Below are positions 63,258 through 64,000 of a DNA stretch of 64,000 bases, piece by piece. Under the pieces are notes generated by a model. The model did not search any database. It was not told the DNA's origin and worked only from the letters and a program-made list of their open reading frames with translations. Position 1 is the first letter of the stretch, and every line of letters starts with the position of its first letter. Source of the stretch: Yponomeuta sedellus (Eukaryota > Arthropoda > Insecta > Lepidoptera > Yponomeutidae); the NCBI GenBank assembly GCA_934045075.1, contig OW203730.1:9724692-9788691 (forward strand), in the 5' to 3' direction. The translations under genes and the position numbers were made by a program.

Positions 63258-63440
63258 ATACAACCACTTTTCCTGGTCCCAATCTTTATACACTGTGCTA
63301 TGATAACTAGGCAAGGAACTTAGAAACCTGGAATTACATCCAGACTGAGACCATTTGTACATTAGTATGTACCGCGGCCCCCAGAAAGAATCAAACCCAT
63401 GACCTCCGTCATTGTGATCAGATGTATTACGTCTTGACCA
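63258..63440 (-). mobile_element. SINE-I copy, antisense
   Basis: TTTTCCTGGTCCCAATC start, GTGCTATGATAACTAGGCAAGG, and a tRNA-like head with GAATCAAACCC and TGATCAGATGTATTACG. Confidence 0.7.
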
Positions 63441-63449
63441 ACGACTTTC

Positions 63450-64000
63450 CACATATTTCCTTTATTTATTTAGGTATCGGAAATGTGTATTGAGTAATGA
63501 TAAATTCATTGACAACTGAGTAAGCCCTTGTCTAACCCTCTTCAGTGCGTTTGCAGGACAGTCGAGTATTTAAATTCATTTAATTATGAATTGTTAGATG
63601 TTTATTAGACGTAACATTTTACTAGAAGGAAAGGGGGTACAGAAAAGCGTTAAGGCGCGTTAAATGGGGAAGTGAGGGTTCAAACTGTTCAAAAAATGCC
63701 TTGCGTAATACTTGAACGCTACCTAAAAGACTTTATGCAAGCAATCACTCTAATCGAGTTTAAATACCAAATCAAGACTGGCAAACGTAGTGTAAGGCCT
63801 CGAACTTGATGAACCGATCATCTAAAGCAGATTGCAGCTGGTAGCAGTTGAATGATGACGGCTCCGGACAGCAAAAATGGCATGGCTTACATCCAGTAGA
63901 GGATCAATTTGGGCTGATTTATTATGTATGAAGGAATGCCTACCTAGTAAATATGTAGACATGCCAACATAATAATGGTTATATTACATTTGTACAGTGG
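63450..64000. other. No gene recognised
   Basis: Non-repetitive AT-rich sequence to the window edge. Confidence 0.4.

Overview
The window looks like insect nuclear DNA, most likely a moth or butterfly (Lepidoptera). It is AT-rich and has almost no long cellular genes. It is packed with transposable elements whose types and 3' ends (RTE tails around CCAGCAGTGGA, tRNA-derived SINEs, BEL/Pao, CR1/Jockey LINEs, mariner, DIRS) are familiar from lepidopteran genomes. The species cannot be named from sequence alone.

Bases 1-13748 are a three-element nest. A Ty3/Gypsy retrotransposon on the + strand enters from the left edge and ends in a 539-bp 3' LTR. Its integrase is interrupted twice. The first insertion is a complete CR1/Jockey-type LINE (214-4884, both ORFs open, 4-bp target duplication GTAC). 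The second is a complete BEL/Pao element on the - strand (5364-12448, identical 230-bp LTRs, 5-bp target duplication ACACC). Dropping one copy of each target duplication keeps the Gypsy integrase in frame across both sites, so all three elements look young. The BEL element appears to use tRNA-Tyr as primer and carries one homopolymer frameshift before its integrase.

Bases 13749-17926 are non-coding with foldback repeats. Bases 17927-19635 hold a 309-bp tRNA-derived SINE (called SINE-A here) as an antisense tandem run joined to a sense tandem run, all inside one 12-bp target duplication. This is best read as one twin-primed insertion of a multimeric SINE transcript. Bases 19650-23340 are nested SINEs and MITEs. 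Bases 23719-28278 are a decayed DIRS-type tyrosine-recombinase retrotransposon on the - strand with perfect 71-bp inverted termini, abutting a 368-bp structure with perfect 82-bp inverted repeats.

Bases 28279-35100 hold more SINEs, a 221-bp tandem repeat, and a mariner inserted inside a small palindromic MITE. Around 35.7-38.1 kb is the best host-gene signal: a CpG-rich stretch ending in a splice donor, then a 38-bp internal exon with a start codon and strong splice sites. The rest (38.1-64 kb) is mainly intron-like or intergenic sequence with many repeat copies, short perfect inverted repeats, a 611-bp tandem duplication and several TIR elements. Two further candidate exons (58.9 and 62.5 kb) are weak.

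The elements interact as hosts and parasites rather than as a pathway. LINE and RTE machinery probably mobilises the SINEs, and MITEs and mariner insert into older copies. No rRNA, confident functional tRNA gene, CRISPR array or prokaryotic gene is seen.
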